NCBI GenBank assembly: GCA_020466095.1
Contig: CM035808.1
Coordinates: 62,001 to 126,000, forward strand
Source: Chlorops oryzae
Taxonomy: Eukaryota > Arthropoda > Insecta > Diptera > Chloropidae
Direction: 5' to 3'
DNA length: 64,000 bases
In this document: in pieces, positions 1-13,151 of the stretch
How positions within the stretch are numbered: the stretch's first letter is position 1
Layout of the letters: every line of letters starts with the position of its first letter
Translations under genes and position numbers: made by a program
Notes under the pieces: generated by a model
Databases searched by the model: none
Seen by the model: only the letters and a program-made list of their open reading frames with translations
What the model was told of the DNA's origin: nothing

Positions 1-159
1 AGACAAAACCATTGAAAACTGACTTCCTTAACAGAATTCATATAAAGAAAGAACTTTAAAATTAAACTTTAATAATTTTTGATTCCTGATCAGTGCTTGA
101 TCAAGGGGGTTAGGCGCTCAGAAATACGCGGTATCACGATGAAACACGAGAAAATAGTA

Positions 160-619
160 TTAACCCATTTTGGACCTATGGTCGATTTTAGACCAGTAAA
201 TTTAACTTATTTTAAATATAATATATCCCTTTGCAACGTATCAAAGTGAGCGAGATGTCAAAATAAAGCCTTATTTATTGGCATTTCATTAAAATTATTA
301 GTTTCCTTGTTGGATAGTTCCCACCCAGCTCACACCTGGTTTTATATGAATACATATTTTGAGCCTTATTTTAACCATACAATCGTTAATATTAAAATCC
401 GAAAAAATGGAAATCTAATGAAAAGGAATTAGTGTCAAATATATAAAAAAATAGATAAAGTGTACGATTGGTCGAAATTTCAATCCCACATCCAAGCCAC
501 CCAAAAAATCGAAAAACTTTTTTGAAAGCGCAAAATCGTTTTATAGAATCCTTATAACGCGTCTAATGAAGGACTTCCATTTTCTAATATAAAAAAAAGC
601 ATGGTCCAAAATGGGTTAA
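160..619. mobile_element. TTAA-flanked MITE (piggyBac-type)
   Basis: A 13-bp terminal inverted repeat, CCCATTTTGGACC, runs inward from 164 and its complement ends at 615. Each end is bordered by TTAA (160-163 and 616-619). A TTAA target duplication with termini beginning CCC is the hallmark of the piggyBac superfamily. The interior (about 450 bp) is AT-rich with no transposase reading frame, so this would be a non-autonomous copy moved by a transposase encoded elsewhere. The superfamily call rests only on the ends. Confidence 0.65.
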
Positions 620-2644
620 TATAAAGTTTTCATATGTCTTAAGCCGCTAGCGAAAGATGTCATAAGAAACAATTATGGCTCCGATAGTTGCTTTACTTCA
701 CCTCTAGTGTTTTGTATTTTCTCGAATGGAATGACTTATTTAATGGCGGAAGATATTGGCGTTTTTTTTTTTTTTTGCTTACAATGCAGAAAAGCCCATA
801 AAAATAGTACAGATTAAAATAGTGGCAATGGCTCTTGTTGATACCTTTCATTTTTATCCATAGCAGTCAGGTTGGCTGTTGTTAATAGCATGTATGTATG
901 TATGTAGATCACTGTTCGGAAAATTCAAACGTTCGTTTCACTAGAATTTAGGGCGGTGTACACAATTTTATAGGAGTATTCATACATATACATATATTAT
1001 AATTATAATTTTAATTATTGTTGCCAATAACAATGTGCCTCAGAACTAAAATTGTTTTTTTCTCATTCACATTTATTGATGTTTCAAGAGTAAAGTTGAC
1101 AAAGGAAATGATTATTACTTCTAAGTACTTCCGAGTTCGGCTCTTTAGCTTGAACTACCTTAGCACCGCTGCAATGGGAATGGGCCTATAACAATGAGGC
1201 ACATGGTGAACGAAAAATGCTTTCCAACTGAAGCTATCGAGTTGGACATCTCGTCCATTAGAACGACGGTGGACAGATTATATAAAGGCTACTATACTTT
1301 TCTCTAATTCCGGAATAACAGCATAGACGTCTATTTCACTTGTTTGTACTTGTCCGAAGAAGGTTTCGTCCTTTATCTTGTTTCTAACTCATTGGATACT
1401 AACACACAGTCGTGTTCCCCTTAATTGGGGTAAACATAAGTTGGGACACTGAGCAAGGTTTCACAAGCGGATTGCAAAACATATCCAATTAGAAAAACAA
1501 CAATGGGCGGCAAGGATGAGGATGATGTGGCTCGAACTTCGAGCACCGAAAGATGAACGGTGAACGGTGAACGGTGAACGCCAAACAACGAAAGAAAGAA
1601 CGGGTTTTATTTTGTTCGCTTTTGTTGTCTGAGATGAAAATTTTTTAAGCCACGCGAGGCACCCAAACTGGAAGGCAGTGGAAGGGAAAGGATGAGGAGA
1701 AGGAGAGGAGAGGAGGAGGAGGGGACGGGGGAAGAGGCGAACAAACCATTGTCAGAGAGCTCAAATTACCCAAAAAGATGACAGCCTACCTATCAGTCGA
1801 GTAATTTCATAGCAGTGTAATGCCCGCTAACGTCGCACCGACGTCGCAAAAACGTTCACGTTTTTGTCCTTTTTGCGGTCCTTGGTCCCTTACGAGAGAT
1901 CAGAAGAGCAAGATAAAATGTTGAACGTGTAATTTTTATTTATTGCCTACAATTTTCGGAACAAATGACAAAGCAGTCTAAGGCAACTGGAAAAAGCCAA
2001 TCGACACAATGGAACAACAATGCAGCAGGGGTCCGAAGGGCTTGGCAGAAAGGACGAACGAACGAACGAACGAACGAATTTGTTGCTAAGAATTGTAGCT
2101 CTTCAGCAATTTTATTTTGAATGTGTTCACATGAGGAAATGCTTTTGGTATGATTATGTTACGCCTTTTGTCGTCGTTGCCGGGTATGATTTTTCAATGA
2201 ATGGAAATTTAATTTCCGCTTTCATAAGATAAAATTTAAAGAATTTCAATAAAGATGAGCTCACGGAAATGGATTTGAATTTACATATGAAAGAAAAAGA
2301 GAAAATTACATTGTGAAAAGGATTTGCGTGGCCTAATGCGCACTGAAATTAAATGGTGTGTGATTATTGTGCAAATGATGCGAATGCAAGGAGCAAAAAT
2401 GCCAAAGGATGAATTTTTGAAATGGCCAAGTTGGGCTAAAAAATTAACTCAAAATTTAAAGGGAAGAAGATATACAAACACAATTCTCAGTGCCTATAAA
2501 ACCAAGATTAAATGTTTTAATGCGATTAACATTTGGAAAACTCTTCTAGTCTTAACCCTTGGCACATCCCCTTGGCACACAGTGTTTCCACTAATAAAAC
2601 TATTTTCTTCAAAATTTCCTATTCCTGTTCGGGCAATTAAATTT
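620..2644. other. Non-coding stretch with simple repeats
   Basis: No supportable gene. It holds a TATG microsatellite near 893-905, a poly(T) tract near 767-777, a short AACGGTG direct repeat at about 1557-1578, a purine-rich (GGA) tract at about 1690-1737, and a CGAA tetranucleotide array at about 2053-2078. A short open frame across that array (2020-2232) looks fortuitous. Confidence 0.6.
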
Positions 2645-2845
2645 GGGCATTTCCAGAAAATGTAAACTTTTTGTCGCGTCCGTATATAGCCGATTGCCAT
2701 TCAAGACTGCATAGAATCTTTGAAAAATATAAAATTCCTCATAAGCTGCACGAAAGTATTGAGAAGCAAAAGTACTATTTACCGCATACTTGAATTCAGG
2801 ACTTAAAATAGCTCATTTAAGTGTCGCGTCCGTCTGGAAATGCCC
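2645..2845. mobile_element. Small inverted-repeat element (MITE-like)
   Basis: GGGCATTTCCAGA at 2645-2657 is repeated as its exact reverse complement at 2833-2845. GTCGCGTCCGT occurs twice in direct orientation just inside the two ends (about 2672 and 2823). The spacer is about 175 bp and non-coding. A diverged relative of the right half lies at about 37229-37333, sharing the CTATTTACCGCAT motif and the GTGTCGCG...GGAAAT.CCCATATGT end. No clear target duplication was found. Confidence 0.5.
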
Positions 2846-5800
2846 ATATGTGACAGACTCTACATTTAGCTAAATGTGCATTCTATTCCACTTTCAACCC
2901 TCACAGCTCACAGCTTTGATTTCGTCATAGTTTTTTTGTAGGAAGTAAGAATAAATCGTGTCTCTTTTTTAATACACTTTTTTATGTGAATGAGACTTAC
3001 ACTACATGCCACCAGAAGTTGATTTTCCAGGGGTTTTAAAAATGCAAAAATCTTCTTCTCTATGGGTGCTGTCTGTAAATTATAATTGTAAAAACAGACA
3101 AATCTAGAAATGGGTAAAATTAAAAACCCTAATTTTTTATAAAGTTTTTTTATTTAAATACATCGTAACATACCATAAAAACGATACAAGCAATCAGATG
3201 TTATTAAGCGTGCCACTGTGAAAGGCACTGTATTGCCAGAAAATGAAGTCAAAAAATTGAGCCACTGTATAAATTTAATGTACTATACATGCATATATTC
3301 ACCAGTACGCTAAAGGTTTTCTAGTATAACAAAAATTGTTTATTTTTTCACTAACCTATGGTAGACCTTTCTGTGGCATTGCCCTATATGTATATATGGG
3401 TATGTGGCTGCTTTTGAATAGGCCTTAACCCTTCACTAACAAACCAACCTCAGATGTACACCAGTCCAATGTTAAAAATTCTATTAAGATGCATTTTCCC
3501 AATAGAAGTGGAAGGATTGAAACAAAAAATCTTACCTTTTTCTTGAGTCTCAATTTGGTATGAAAAAAAATTTCAGAAATTTTGTGAAAGCGATTAAAAT
3601 ACATATTCATCGGTCATAAGTGATAATATTGCTTTATATCGATCAGTTTTACCAATCAAATTGTGTATACCTATGTATGTATGTATGTTCTATAGAATTT
3701 TTCATTTTTTATTTTGAATTTAATCAGCTCGATTCTTTCTTTTTAACAAATTCCTTTTCAAATTTGTAGCTTTCGTGTGCAGCACTTCGCAAGCACTACA
3801 ACTGCCAACTGTGACTTGATCCTTCTAAGTACGTGTATTCGAAGTTTTTTGTAAGCGATTGTGTCTGGGAAACTTTTTCCTAAATGAGAGCATTTTTGTG
3901 GCAGCTTAACATTTCTGTTCTGTTTTTATTTTTGGAACTTCACTCGTTGTGTATGCTTTTAATTTCGTGTTGCACGCAAGCTATGTTGTGATGCGCATGG
4001 GGCTTGTAGTGTATAACCCAAATATATCCAGTCCATCAGTTTGAAAAGTGCACCATACAATTCATGTTCTATGGACAAATTTGAGTATGTATGGAAAAAG
4101 TTTTTCTATCATAAGTATTCCAGCGTGTGTAATACAATGTGAATAGCTTCTTAGATTTACATGAAAGTTCCTTCACTGGCGTATACAAAAAAAAAAACCG
4201 ATCTGATATTGAATATCTTTGCCACCGATTTGTAGGACGACAAGAAATTTTCGAAAAATAGGTGTCTTCAATTGAAGTCCGACAAAAATGTCTCAATAAA
4301 TAGCTGAGGAGTGCTTAAGCTCTCGGACATTGTGTCATCCGAAAAAAGTATGATAGAATTCCAGCTAAATAGGTCCTGAAATCAGTTTCACGATAAGTGG
4401 AAACGCGATACCACTAACAAGAAACTTTACGCCAAGGTGCAACGTTTCCGCACTCGTGCGTCACTTGGCGAGCTGTCTTCGCAGCCCATCTGTCTACTTG
4501 TCATGCGGCTCATAGTGCATTTTGCAACATCAAAGCCACTTTCGTACCACGTACTCATTTCCATTTCCATTTTCGTTTTCATTTTCATGCTCGTTCTTGT
4601 CTCGTTCTCGGCTTAACGCAACATTTTGTGCCTTTGGCAGTTTTACAAGCAGGAAAATTCGAAAATTCGAAAATTCACCGGGCTCACGTTACACATATTG
4701 TAAGGAACGAGTACATCAAAAGAATCGGGTATAAAACTATACAACCTATGGCATAGACTATATGAGCTAAGCGGGAAAAGTTTCCATGCAGCAAATGAAA
4801 ATTTTGCCACAAATTATGCCATGGAGCTTGTAAACTTATTAAAGCGAAACCATGATCCAGAGTCAACTGGTGAGGGCTTAAGCGACGCCGCGCCGTCGAG
4901 TTCTAGGGGAATGCGAGTGCCGGAAAACAAATATCTAAGAAAACAAGAGCGCGTCGACAAGAAAATGTGTACACGTACACACAAGCGCATGTTGGCGGCC
5001 AACCATGTTGATATCCTTCATAGCCGAGAAGCGTTCATGTCCATGCAGAAAGTTGAATTCAGTCAAAACTTTGCCAAGGCGGAACAATATAGCGAAGGAA
5101 AGGATGTGAATGTGCGAACACATGAAAGTATATGTAGGAACTTATGTAAAGGGAATATGGCATAGAGTGCAGCTAACAATTTTCGGCTCATACTCATTGG
5201 TATGGATGCATTTGTGGTGCGCACATGATTTAAATGATAGCTTCAGCAAGTTGTTTTCGCAGCAAACCAAATTGCTGCTTAATTAGACGAACTATTACGG
5301 AACTATTTTTTTTTTTTCTTCATTCGTATCATTTACTTACTTATGTGTACATAGGTACGATCGCGATTATATCGAGGCAATCAGTTGAGTTAAAAGAAAA
5401 ATTTAATGAAATTTCTTCTCATGAGCATCGAATTCTATGAAAATTTATCACGCTTAGGTACGTTTTGATTTGGTGTAGAGACATTTGGCTAATCAGATGT
5501 GCGCTGCTGTGTTAAAAGTTTAAAATTCGTTTTTGTAAACTTCTTCACGGCTTGAGCCAACTGACACCATCAGTTGACTTCTTATTGCCTCCTGAACTAG
5601 TGAAATTATTTTCGATTTACAAAAATTTGTACTGAAGCGTTCAAGCCATGAATGGGCCAATAGTGGATAGAGTTAGAGTTCCAAAGTCGAACCTGCACTT
5701 GAATGAGTCTAACTCATTACCAATGCCTACCCCATTCATGTTCCCATGAATATTTTTATGAGCTCTTCCGGAGGAGGAAATGTTACGGTTAAACCGTTTT

Positions 5801-7054
5801 ATTTAACTATACGGCGACTGTGGCTGGAAATACCTAATTTGAATATGCGCTTTCAAGGCTCCTCTGGTTTGACTTATATGTATATGAAAAACCGAATGTA
5901 CCTACTCGAGCCGTGTGGACTGCAATGGAGTAATACGTATGCAAATTTTATTGCGAAAACCAAATGTTTCAATAGAGTAAAAATTCATTTCATATTAGTC
6001 GGACTAAATGTGTTTTTTTTTTCCACAATAGGAAATCAAACGATTGTTGATAGAGTCAAATTCAGGGGTAGGTACTAAACAGCAGTATCGTTCAAATAAA
6101 AATAGAGAAGAGTGTTTGTGCACTGGAAAATATTTTTTACTTTTTTTAAGAATTCAATTAAGTTGTTCAATTTTGATCTTGTTGCTCTTGCTAAACAATC
6201 AAGAGTTTTTAAAATTTGATTTGTTTTGAACTCAATTATCAAATGTTACATAGACCTAAATATCACCGAAGCTCGATTTTATGAAAACATTTTTTAGATC
6301 AAAACCTTCATTAATAAGAGATAGAGAGAATAATTTTTTTTTTTTGAAGCTGTAAAATCATTTCTCTCATACCTAAAACTTCGAATGTAAAGACTTTATA
6401 CTATTATGCCAGCCAAGATATTATTATCAGATACTTACTTACCACAAAATTCGAATTAGTAAAATTTGTAATAAATCGAAATTCTCGATCATGGTATGTT
6501 TTATTTTACACCTTTGCATTTAGGTAAATCGTTCAATTTGCCTTACCTTTTCATCAAGACAATAGAAATGTGTACTTAGATTTTCCTATGCGTTAAAATT
6601 TTTGCTAAGCTAATTGTAGATACTTTTCTGCAATTGAATTTTCTGAGTATTGCATTTCATTTTCTAAGTAGCAAAGATCTTAGTTAAAAACAATAAAAAT
6701 AAATACATTTCAAGCGTTAAAATACATACATAATTACAGTTTTTTCTACAAAGAATCATAAGGCAACTTTTTTCTGCTTCCTAAAAACGTTCGTAAATTT
6801 TCTAGTAAGATTATATGGCTATACATAGATATGTAGATCTATAGCACGCACATACATCGACCATATGCTTACAAATAGAGTATAAATATTTCTAAAAAAA
6901 TGTATTAACATTTGAGTTATGAAACGATGAAGCATGCACACTCATTCATGGCTTATTTCGAGCTCTTACAACAACGACGAAGCGATCTAATGCTACAATA
7001 ATTGATATATGTTTATATAAAGATGATATGACTTTTCCTCGAATTAAAATTTTT
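2846..7054. other. Non-coding stretch downstream of the kirre-like gene
   Basis: No gene is supported. The sequence is AT-rich with homopolymer runs and TATG/CATA microsatellites. Open frames here, including one at 4821-5165, lack any recognisable motif and overlap equally long frames on the other strand, so I treat them as chance. The 3' end of the minus-strand gene lies just to the right. Confidence 0.55.
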
Positions 7055-7064
7055 TTTATTTATT
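7055..7064 (-). terminator. Candidate poly(A) signals of the kirre-like gene
   Basis: Read on the minus strand, two overlapping AATAAA hexamers lie here, about 500 nt beyond the stop codon at 7558. I saw no exact AATAAA on that strand between this site and the stop, so this is the first plausible cleavage signal. Alternative, more distal signals are possible because the region is AT-rich. Confidence 0.35.
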
Positions 7065-7557
7065 CATATTATAAATACGAAAAATTTGGCTTAAAACGTG
7101 ATTTTACTCTGTCTTATTAATAAATAGTACTTAATTTTCTTGGAACTAGCTAATATCATAATTGAATATTGATGCATACTTTACGGCGCAATGTGTATGC
7201 ATGCATGCATTCAAAAACACATGCACACATATTTAAACATTCATATATTTATGTAATTGTGTTGTATTTCAAACTTAGGCTAAAATTGAAATGCGTTTTT
7301 GTGTGTCGAGAACACTCCATAGTGTAAATAATTAACCCTAAAATCACAATGTCGTATAAAATTTACTCATTCGTTTTTACTTCGTATGCGCTGATGCGAT
7401 TTAAAAAAAAAAAAATTGGGGAATGCTACTTTTTTTTTGCTTGGATATACATGATTTTAAAGCGTTATGTATGGTTATTTTGAAAAAAAAAAATCGTCTT
7501 CATATGCGCGGGAAACACTTTCATAAGTCATATAACCAGAGGATGTGGGGAAAAGGT

Positions 7558-10500
7558 TTAAACATGCGTTGCTAACGCACCAATTTTCGCGTTGCTGTTT
7601 GAAGGCAAAATGAATTGCCCTGATGGGCTTTGCGCCGTTGTTGTCACAGCGCAGATTGGTGCAGATGTTTGTGTCAACGGCGTAACAGCGGCGAGAGTGT
7701 TGCTGCTGGCGGTCAAGTTTGAGCTGCTTCCACTTACGCTTCCTGGACCGTTGGTGCCAGTGATGGTGCTGTTCGCAATGCTAAAGTTCTTTGGTCCAGT
7801 GCCTCCATTGCTATTGGCATGACTACGGTATGGTGGCGGAGCCGGTGTTGCTGCAGGGTTTGCGGTACTTGGCGGTGGTAGTGGTGGCAGCGACGACGCG
7901 TTAGTCCTGAGATACGGATTTCCATAAATTGCACTAAATCTGCTGTCGATACCGTTCTGTAGCAGTGACTGATTTGCTGAAAAACGATTAAAAAAAAATA
8001 ATATACCTCTGGTTAAAATCTAACGCTCGTAGGTAGGAAGCAACTGGTCAACATACCTAGGAATCCATTGCCCAATTGATCGCCGGGGTTTTGGGAGAGG
8101 TGTGGCGATTGCTGGTTTTCATTACGATTTCGCGGTAGACTTAGATTTATTACGGCTGTTGATGTTGGATTCGCGTAGTGAGGCAATGTCGCTGAGTTCA
8201 TCGTTGAGGACTGATTCTTTTTGGCACTTATGTTACCGGCAACTTTAACATCAGTGGGAGCACTATAATCCAATGCATATTCAAAGTATGGCGCACATCC
8301 ATTGCTGCCCATATCTTTGAATTCAGGATTTTTAACATTCTTCAATTGACACGGCCGGGCGTATCTTTCGTTAAAGTTACTCGCAAATCTATCAATTATC
8401 GTATATAAAAAAAAAATACGTAGAACAACCACAATAGTTTTTTTTCGGGTTTGCTATGTACTTACCTGTCGTCAAGTTTAACGGGACCAGCTAACGGTAC
8501 GCCCAAAGTAGCGCCCTTCAGTTGAACGTCAGGCATGGGCGCCTGCGTAAAATTAATCGACAATCGGTCGGTTGAAGTCTCGGAATACTCCGCTTCGTAT
8601 GTTTTCGCGCGGATTTCACATTTCAAGTCAGATAATTTGTCTGCACCGCGAGATGCTTCTGGAATCACATCTGCGGGAATTGGTTTCTTTTTGCTCTTTT
8701 TCACAAAGACAATTATAAGCATCACAACAATTAATACGATGGCTACCGACGATAATGAGCCCATCACAACCAAAAGGACAGGAATCGAACCAGCTAATTA
8801 AAGAGACATGTTTGTAGATCAGTAAATTTGGAAAACAAAGCAGAAAAAGATTTGAGCATACGTTCAGGAATTAATGTTATCAGCAGGGAATCACTTCCGT
8901 ATGAATTTACAACAGTGCAATTGTACTTCCCAAGGTTGCTAGAACGCGTTTCCCTGATTATGAGTGCCGCACGGACTCCCTCGGGCAAATGATGTTCTTC
9001 GAAAATATAGATATCGGGATCTGCAGTGCTCATATTAATTAGTTTCCCTTCGTAAGACCAGAGTATCTCTTCGGCTTTCGGGATGCTAAATGCAAGGCAA
9101 TCGATTTTAGCTCGATTCCCTACCGAGGCGAATTGCACCTTATGGGAAGTTATAATTGGCGCACGCTTGATGTAGACTGTCGCTTCTGAGCTTATTTCTG
9201 GAAACCCGTTGACCATTGCTTTGCAATAAAATCGGCCGGCTGTTTCGGGGGACACTTTTACTGTTAAATTCGTTGAGCTTCCAACAATCTGAGACAGTGA
9301 TTTTTTTTTTATTTAGACATGAATTTTAAATTAGATTTGAAATTTATCGTTCGTTTTACCTTGTCAGAATTTTCGTTGATCCATTCGATCTCTGGTGTTG
9401 GATTCCCATCAACTTCGCAGCGCAAAGTGACTGTCGCGCCTAGATCGGCCTGTACTGAAACAGGACGTTGCTTAAAAGCTGGACCATCTGTAAAAATTTT
9501 GTCAATTAAACATGTTACAGTTAAAATTTAAGCAATAAAGTCTTTCGACTTACAGCTTATGTCTAATGTTTCGCTTTCTTCGCTCTTCCCTACAGCATTG
9601 ACAGCCTCACACTTGACAATGGCATCATGATAATGTCGCGTAACATTGTGGATAACCTGAAAGGTTAAAGAAATATAATTTAATAGAATAAAGTTGAAAA
9701 TGCCTCAGAGCAATGTTTGCATACCATTTTGGTGGTAAAATCGCCAGTAACCAACTCATCGTTTATAAACCATCGGTAATTCACTTCGGGCGGATTTGCA
9801 TCGGCCGAGCATGATAAAATTATTTCTGCGCCTTCGGGTATTCGGCCACCAGCCAAGGCTCCTCCGACAACAGTAACCGAAACTTTTGGTGCGTACTTCA
9901 CCTAAATTTTTTTATTTAACATTAATGGCATTTGGCTAAAACTGACCATAGCGAGTCAATGTTAATTGTCATACCTCCAGGAGCAGTTTTGCCGACCGAT
10001 ACGTTCTATCTGCAGTATTCTGTGCCTGACAGGTGAACGTTGTGTTGTGATGCTCCTTTTTCGGTGTGAGTTTCAATATTGACTTGGCTGTGACGCGTCG
10101 AGAGTCACTCAGCGGCTCTTTCACATATTCAATGCCGTTCGTTAGGACATTTCCATGGCCATCTATCCATGTTATCTGTGGAATTTGAAAAACCGCGATT
10201 TTCTGGTTAACCAAGTCTTTCCAATTAATATTGTTTAATTTTATCAAAATCAATATTGTTCGATGCATCAGCGGGTGATTTATCAATTAAAATTTAGATT
10301 GAAAAGCTCTACAGTATTTTGAAATGATATATCTAGTCTTATGCTTGTACAGCGTAAAAATCTTAAGGCCTGCAATATTTAATCCCTTAAGGCAATGAAA
10401 ATTTTGTCTTTTTTTTGGAGGAAGAAAAAAATTGATCTTTGAGTGGGAATGGAGTTTTCCAGCCAGTATTAGGTTTCGCACAAGAAGTAGAAGAATCAGA

Positions 10501-11465
10501 TGCCAAATTGAATACAAAGTAAGCTGGCTTATATTGAATTTTCTCCAAGCGCTTGCTGAAGCCAGAATAAAAGTCTTGCCGAATCATTAATATAAGCCCA
10601 AATGGTACTGCAGAATCGGATTTCACTAGGTTAGAAAAATCCTGAATGAACTAGATGTTCAAATAAGAAATTTTTTTGCTTATTGTCACAGAGAGCTGCT
10701 AAGTTCGACAATTGTCTCTCCCTACGCATGAAATTATTTCTTTTGCCCGAAACTTGCTCTTGCGGAACATTTTGTTTTCCCCAAAAGGCTTTCTTTACCA
10801 ACTTTAGTGCTGACAGTTAGGACTAAGAAATATTAGAGGAATCTTACCTCTGCAGCTGGCTTTCCTCCCACCGAAATACATTCGATCTCGATGTCACGGT
10901 CTTCGGTTGTTAGAAGATAGTCTCCTTGAAGAATTTTTGGTGCCTCCGGAGGCACCAAAACAGTGAGCTTAGCAAAACGAGAACGAATTCCCGGTTCACC
11001 TAGTGGTCCTGGACCAACTTGACATTGATATTTTGCATCGTCGTCCAGCATCAATGGGTAAATGTCAAGGGAAAAGTCACCCTCTTCATCACTGCCAACC
11101 ATAGAGTAACGTTCGAATCCACTCAAATTGCGATGTTGACCTAAACCAAAATCATCCTTTGTCCACTGTAAAGCACCCACTTTGCCAATGACGCGACACG
11201 GGAGTGTGACGCGAGAGCCCACTACGGCTGTTTGATCTTGTGGCTCCATTGCAAACCGTTGACCTTCAGTAGCTATCGGCTTGTCATCGTTGTAATGATT
11301 GTTTGCACCCTTTTTCGATTTCGCCACTACCTGATCGACAAAACAGCAACAGAGCAGAAGCAGGAGCATCGTTAAAGTAGTCCATTGGTTCGAGTAAAAA
11401 CAGTGTAGAGGCCTTCGGCTCATCGTTTGCATTCTAGTATCTAATGGAAAATTTTTTTTAACCAT
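7558..11465 (-). CDS. kirre: Kirre/Roughest-family immunoglobulin adhesion receptor, 9 coding exons
   Basis: Exons, in transcription order: 11465-10848, 10175-9975, 9901-9725, 9656-9554, 9487-9360, 9288-8862, 8793-8466, 8388-8057, 7976-7558. All junctions are GT/AG and the frame is continuous, giving 910 residues. A hydrophobic signal sequence lies at about 29-46. Five Ig domains show Cys pairs 90/148, 196/255, 304/348, 390/431 and 473/533. One transmembrane helix (about 556-581) precedes a KKSKKK stop-transfer and a ~325-residue tail with Pro-rich and Ser/Thr/Asn-rich parts. The last three residues are THV, a PDZ ligand typical of Neph/Kirre proteins. Known relatives mediate cell recognition at the plasma membrane, such as myoblast fusion and nephrocyte or eye contacts, by binding Sns/Hibris-type partners. 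The membrane segment and long tail favour kirre over rst. The first ATG follows an in-frame TAA five codons upstream. The first coding intron is 672 bp; the rest are 66-80 bp. Confidence 0.9.
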
Positions 11466-11512
11466 TTCTATTCCTTTTTAAGTGAACCGATTGATATGCC
11501 TTTGCGGTAAGT
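11466..11512 (-). other. kirre: 5' UTR part of first coding exon, preceded by a splice acceptor
   Basis: On the minus strand a pyrimidine tract followed by CAG ends at 11513, so the exon carrying the start codon begins at about 11512. It has roughly 47 nt of leader containing an in-frame stop. This implies one or more upstream non-coding exons to the right of 11.5 kb, which I could not locate from sequence alone. In Drosophila the kirre 5' region is very long, which fits the gene-poor DNA that follows. Confidence 0.55.
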
Positions 11513-11513
11513 C

Positions 11514-13151
11514 TGAAAAAAAAAAAACAAAAACAAAATTAATGTTTATTCACAACTGATTTTAAGCATGCTTTCTGGCGCTTTGACTTGTTAATAACTT
11601 TTGAACGAGACTTTCATATAAACCCTTGATAGTTTTTCTTTACAAATCAATAAATTTCTTTGCATGCACCTATGCTTATAAGCATATACATATAAGCATA
11701 TAAGCGTATACGTCCCAAATGATTTCGAGATGATCAATATAATATGAAACTGAAGTAAAATAATTCTGCCCCTTGTTTGTATAAATAATTGTGTTTACTT
11801 TCATACAGAGTCTCGACAGCATAAAGTAATCATTCCAAAATTTCCGACCATAAGATATGAATGCTTAAAGGCAGACAACAGAGCTCGCAATAAGAGAAAT
11901 AACAGCCTCCCTATCAATTTCAGAAAACATATGTTTTAATTTATGGCTTGCTCAAAATGCTGCCGACGAATAAAACTAGAATCTATTCTGGTGCCAATTT
12001 CAGGCAATCATCAAACTAACCGCCTTAACATTATCGATAGGTGCTTGGTGGCGTACATGGTGAAAGCAGGGATGAAATGAGGAAAGCGTAGCAAGTAAGC
12101 CCGTAAACAAAATTTGATTACACATTCATGCCTACAACATCATGCCCTTTCCTGCGCCCGCGCCCGCGCGCTCGACGGCACCCTCGCCCTCGTCCTCTCC
12201 CTTTCCCACGCCCTACCCGTGCTTGGGCCCTTGGTTTTCTTGGCATTGGCGTTGATAGCGCGGGTCGTGTCGCGAAAACTGTCTAGTTCGACACTGAACA
12301 TTTACTGTGCGGAAACGTGCACCAATTTCTGTCTTCATGTGTAGCGCTTCCGGTGTGAAAGGATAATAAACACTCGACACTTGGCACCCCCAGCAAAGCG
12401 ATGGCAAAAGAAGGCACATTGCCGCAGCACAACATCGCCACATCATTACGCCGATAGACAGATTGAAACCAGAGAACCGACGGGGAAGCGGGATAATACA
12501 GCCGGGAAAAGAAGAGCGCACAAAATTGTGAACTACGCGATCGCAATAACAAAGAAATAACATTAAGATAATGGCTCAAAGGAATACGAAAACACACACG
12601 AAAATGCTCCACGAGCTTGTACAATTTATTTATGCACGTTCACACAAACATACACACACACATACGAATGTATAACGCGCGTTCATGCGCTCCAAACGAA
12701 TATTAAAGTAGTGTGGAGCTGAGCTGAGCCGAGCCACTCTAAGAATAAACACGAGTCACAAGCCGAATATTTATAATCAAGCGAAATGCAGCAGCAGCAG
12801 CAGCAGCGGAATTAATGGCGGCAATGAGCAACAATGACATCCGTTTGTTTGGCTCGGTTCGTTTGGGGCCAATTTCTGTCACATTTTTCGGCCTTGGATG
12901 GGGTCGAGCTGAAGATCGGTATTATGTTAGGGATTTGGGAAAATCAAAATTATTCGAGTGTACTGCGGATTTACTTTAAAGCGCTCAACTAGGGATGTTC
13001 CGTTTGAACATAGGCAAAAGTTTATAAATTGAAAAATTAAAAAAAATTGAAATAATATGATTGAAATAAACGACGCTGCCGGATCATCAAAAACAGTAAA
13101 ATCTTTGAAAAAAGTGGCATCATCTGACGTATTTATTGCAATAAGTCACAC
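11514..13151. other. Non-coding region, probable 5' intron or flank of the kirre-like gene
   Basis: No gene seen. It contains a C-rich patch near 12150-12200, a (CAG)n run at about 12788-12807 and CA-rich tracts near 12645-12665. Open frames on both strands across 12114-12624 overlap one another and have no family features. Confidence 0.5.

Noticed and set aside
4821..5165. 114-codon open frame on the plus strand
   Set aside because: No motif or splice context, and similar-length frames lie opposite it; composition looks random.
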